Source: Clostridia bacterium
GTDB lineage: Bacteria; Bacillota_A; Clostridia; Christensenellales; Aristaeellaceae
DNA: 9,341 bases
Assembly (NCBI GenBank): GCA_017530275.1
Contig: JAFXMP010000132.1
Coordinates: forward strand, 1-9,341
Direction: 5' to 3'
Shown here piece by piece: positions 6,974 to 9,341 of this stretch (position 1 is the stretch's first letter; each line of letters opens with the position of its first letter). The translations under genes and the position numbers were made by a program. The notes below the pieces were generated by a model. It was not told where the DNA came from and searched no databases. It saw nothing but the letters and a program-made list of their open reading frames with translations.

Positions 6974-9341
6974 TTAGTCAATGGGCAGGTTGAATTCTTT
7001 GCGTTTGACTTTGATTTCTTCATTGATGGTCTTCGCGTAGGTGAGCAGCGTTTCGCGGGCGTCTTCCTTATTGTTGATGACGCGGCGGATCGCGTTGCAC
7101 ATATGGCGCGTGGTGGAATAGCCGCCGGCGATTTCGCGGAAGCCCACCGTATGGCTCATCTGTTCCTTCAGCACGGCCAATTGATCCGCGCTCCAGGCCA
7201 GCTTCTCCAGGGCCTGCGTATTGGCGGTGGTGTAGCGGGCGGAGGAACCCAGCACGCTTTCGATCTCACGGCCGAAGCGAACCTGCGTATCCGTGCTGAC
7301 CCACCATTTCATGAATTCCCAGGCGTTCTGCTTCACCCGTTCGCTGTCCGTGGCGATCATCATGCAGCAGCTGCCTTGGGAATGAACGGAATGATCGACC
7401 GTGCCATCCGCCTGCACCGTGCCGGGGAACGCGGAAAAGTTCCACAGGCCGCGGATCTCGGGGGCGGAAACGGTCAGCGTATTGTATTGGCTGTAAGAAG
7501 CGACGGCGATCGGCATTTCGCCGGAACGGAAGCGGCTGACGAAATCGTATACCGTGGGCAGGCCGTAGTCGTTGTACAGCATGGTATACAGCTTGAAGGC
7601 GGAAACGCCGTTTTCGTTGTCGATCATGGTATGCATGGCCTGTTCGTCGTAAATCTGTCCGCCGTGCTGATAGATCATGGAGTTGAGCACGCTCATATCC
7701 ACGCCGACGATATCGGGATACGGAATGCCGACGGAGAGGTTGTTGCCCTGGATGGTGGGCAGCATGGCGATCATGTCGTCCCAGGTATCGGGCACGGAAA
7801 GCCCAAGCTCGCTCAATACGTCTTCGCGGTAGAACAGGACCGAGAATTCCTGGGTTTCGGGCAGGGCATACACGCCGTCATTATAGCGGAAAGCAGTCAA
7901 AGCGCTGTCATAGAAGGGCGTCACCACTTCGCTGAAGTCCGAGAACTGGGTCAGATCCTCCACGGCGGAGCGCATGGCGTAGTTGACCGGGAACCAGCTG
8001 CCCACGGACAGCACCACATCCGGCCCGTTGCCGGCGACCACGGCGGTAAGCAGCGTATCCGCAACGACCAGCTTCACGTTGACCTTGACCCGGCCGTTGG
8101 TGGTAATGGGGGTGAAGGTATCATCCACCATGGTTTTGAGCACGGTGCTCTGGTCGCGGCCCGTCGTGATCCAGACCTCGAGGATGTCCTCGCTGTCGCC
8201 GTCCTGGTACACGTCGCCCAGGGAGTTGTAATCCACAAAATAGCTGGCGACGGCAAAACGCACCTCGTGCGCGAGCTTGGGGAAGAAGCCGTCGTTCACC
8301 TTGGGCAGGGACGCGTTTTCGCCGCTGATGACGATGGTATCGACGTCCAGCTTGGTTTCGGACATGTTCTTCATGGAGGTGCCCAGGGAGGTTATGTTAT
8401 CTTTGAAGTTGCTGAACTGCTGGGTGATGCGTTCGGTGTGCAGCACGAAGTTTTCAAGCTGCACGGCCAGGGTCTGCGCGACGGCGATGCGGTCGCTCTT
8501 TTGGCCGGTCAGGGCCACAGTGTCGTCCACCAGCTGATAGAGGCGCTTGCTTTCCAGATCCATGGCCTCGATCACTTCGGGATAGACCTTTTCCAAATTG
8601 TAATCGCGGAAGCGGTCCGGGTTCACGCCGGTCAGGACCAGGACCTTGCGGTAAATGAGGTTCAAGCGGTAAATGCTGTCCTCGATCCGCTGCAGGATGG
8701 GGCCCATGTCGCCCAGCGTCGCTTCCAGGCGGATCGTGTGCACGCCCTTGGAAAGATAGAAGCGATAGGGGGCGCCGTCGCTGGCGGAGAGGGTGTTCAT
8801 TTTCCAGGAAGTGCTGTACTCAAAGGGAACGGCGCTCAGGGCGTCGAAGGGGATCTCGCCGTCGATATAAATGCTGCGGCTGGAAACGGAGCCGCGCTGA
8901 TACGCCTGGCGGCCCTTGATGGTGATGGTATAATAGCCGTCCTCGGGCACCTCAAAATCCCACTGGATCCACTGGCTGGCATTGTTCCACGGGTCGCCGC
9001 CGATATAATTGAGCACGGTATTGCGCACGCTGTAAGGATCCGTGGCGGGAGAGGAACGGTCATAGCGGGCGTACAGGGAGGGCGAGGAACGAAGCGCGGC
9101 GGCTTCGCCCTGCAGCGTCAGCTGCCAGCTCTTGGCGCTTTCGGTCATGGCCGTCTGCGGCTGCGCGGCGGAGTATTCTTCGTAGGTGGCAAAGCTTTGA
9201 ACGGGCGTCAGCTGGATCAGGCGCAGCACCATGGGCTCGTTCACAGCCTTAAAGGTGATGGTGTTTTCGCCCGCCTCAAAATAGAACTTGTAAGGCTCGA
9301 CCACATAGCCCATGTCGTCCTTGCAATACACCCGCTGCCAA
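6974..9341 (-). CDS. Large multidomain extracellular solute-binding protein (5' end outside window)
   Basis: An open frame runs in from the right edge for 788 codons to TAA at 6974-6976; start and signal peptide are not visible. GTG 9331 is probably not the true start, since the frame continues upstream and the first visible residues (WQRVY) belong to a module. Counting from codon 9331, residues 1-50 are the end of a beta-rich module (AGENTITFKAVNEP). Residues about 80-205 form a second beta-sandwich-like module with QWDFEVPEDGYYTITIKGRQ and ending KGVHTIRLEA. Residues 208-325 are mostly helical, like a stalk. Residues about 380-785 are a sugar-type solute-binding domain: GNGPDVVLSVGSW (434-446), YALPETQEFSVLFYREDVL (488-506), PDTWDDM (514-520) and WEFMKWWVSTDTQVRFGRE (671-689). 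It should deliver ligand to the two downstream permeases. The added modules resemble carbohydrate-binding folds and suggest binding of a large glycan, which is inference. Confidence 0.9.
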   Translation of the reverse strand, partial: WQRVYCKDDMGYVVEPYKFYFEAGENTITFKAVNEPMVLRLIQLTPVQSFATYEEYSAAQPQTAMTESAKSWQLTLQGEAAALRSSPSLYARYDRSSPATDPYSVRNTVLNYIGGDPWNNASQWIQWDFEVPEDGYYTITIKGRQAYQRGSVSSRSIYIDGEIPFDALSAVPFEYSTSWKMNTLSASDGAPYRFYLSKGVHTIRLEATLGDMGPILQRIEDSIYRLNLIYRKVLVLTGVNPDRFRDYNLEKVYPEVIEAMDLESKRLYQLVDDTVALTGQKSDRIAVAQTLAVQLENFVLHTERITQQFSNFKDNITSLGTSMKNMSETKLDVDTIVISGENASLPKVNDGFFPKLAHEVRFAVASYFVDYNSLGDVYQDGDSEDILEVWITTGRDQSTVLKTMVDDTFTPITTNGRVKVNVKLVVADTLLTAVVAGNGPDVVLSVGSWFPVNYAMRSAVEDLTQFSDFSEVVTPFYDSALTAFRYNDGVYALPETQEFSVLFYREDVLSELGLSVPDTWDDMIAMLPTIQGNNLSVGIPYPDIVGVDMSVLNSMIYQHGGQIYDEQAMHTMIDNENGVSAFKLYTMLYNDYGLPTVYDFVSRFRSGEMPIAVASYSQYNTLTVSAPEIRGLWNFSAFPGTVQADGTVDHSVHSQGSCCMMIATDSERVKQNAWEFMKWWVSTDTQVRFGREIESVLGSSARYTTANTQALEKLAWSADQLAVLKEQMSHTVGFREIAGGYSTTRHMCNAIRRVINNKEDARETLLTYAKTINEEIKVKRKEFNLPID

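Noticed and set aside
1..9341. CRISPR arrays, tRNA or rRNA genes, insertion sequences, phage or defence genes
   Set aside because: No direct-repeat arrays, RNA gene signatures, transposase motifs or terminal inverted repeats were seen; coding density by the six genes is almost complete.

Overview
The window is a tightly packed, single-strand (minus) block of six genes from what is probably a member of the Bacillota, most likely a Clostridia-type anaerobe. The evidence is strong AGGAGG-type Shine-Dalgarno sequences before most starts, gram-positive-style ABC sugar importer subunits without a dedicated ATPase, and gene families (DUF5696, Yip1, NHL) that I associate with Paenibacillus and Clostridia carbohydrate loci. 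Base composition is visibly GC-rich with G/C-ending codons, which also produces many long but spurious antisense reading frames. The assignment below phylum level is inference.

Transcription runs from right to left. First is a large extracellular solute-binding protein whose N-terminus lies outside the window (9341 to 6974). Then come two MalF/MalG-type permeases (6946 to 6011 and 6014 to 4794, overlapping by ATGA), an exported NHL beta-propeller/TPR protein with a C-terminal membrane anchor (4752 to 3241), a five-span Yip1-family membrane protein (3266 to 2577, overlapping its upstream neighbour), and a large membrane-anchored DUF5696 protein (2561 to beyond base 1). The only non-coding gaps are about 15, 41 and 27 bases, and they mainly hold ribosome binding sites. 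I see no tRNA, rRNA, CRISPR, transposon, terminator or convincing promoter. The window is therefore the interior of one operon, with its promoter beyond the right edge and its end beyond the left edge.

Together the genes look like a cell-surface carbohydrate capture and uptake locus. The binding protein carries at least one extra beta-sandwich module and a helical stalk in front of its ligand-binding domain. The permeases form the channel, one of them with an unusual 130-residue N-terminal extension holding two extra membrane segments. The NHL-TPR, Yip1 and DUF5696 proteins are accessory membrane or surface components of unknown role. The DUF5696 protein has barrel-like sequence features that make an uncharacterised glycoside-active enzyme plausible. 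The co-occurrence of these three accessory proteins with a modified sugar importer is the most interesting candidate system here. The substrate cannot be read from the sequence.
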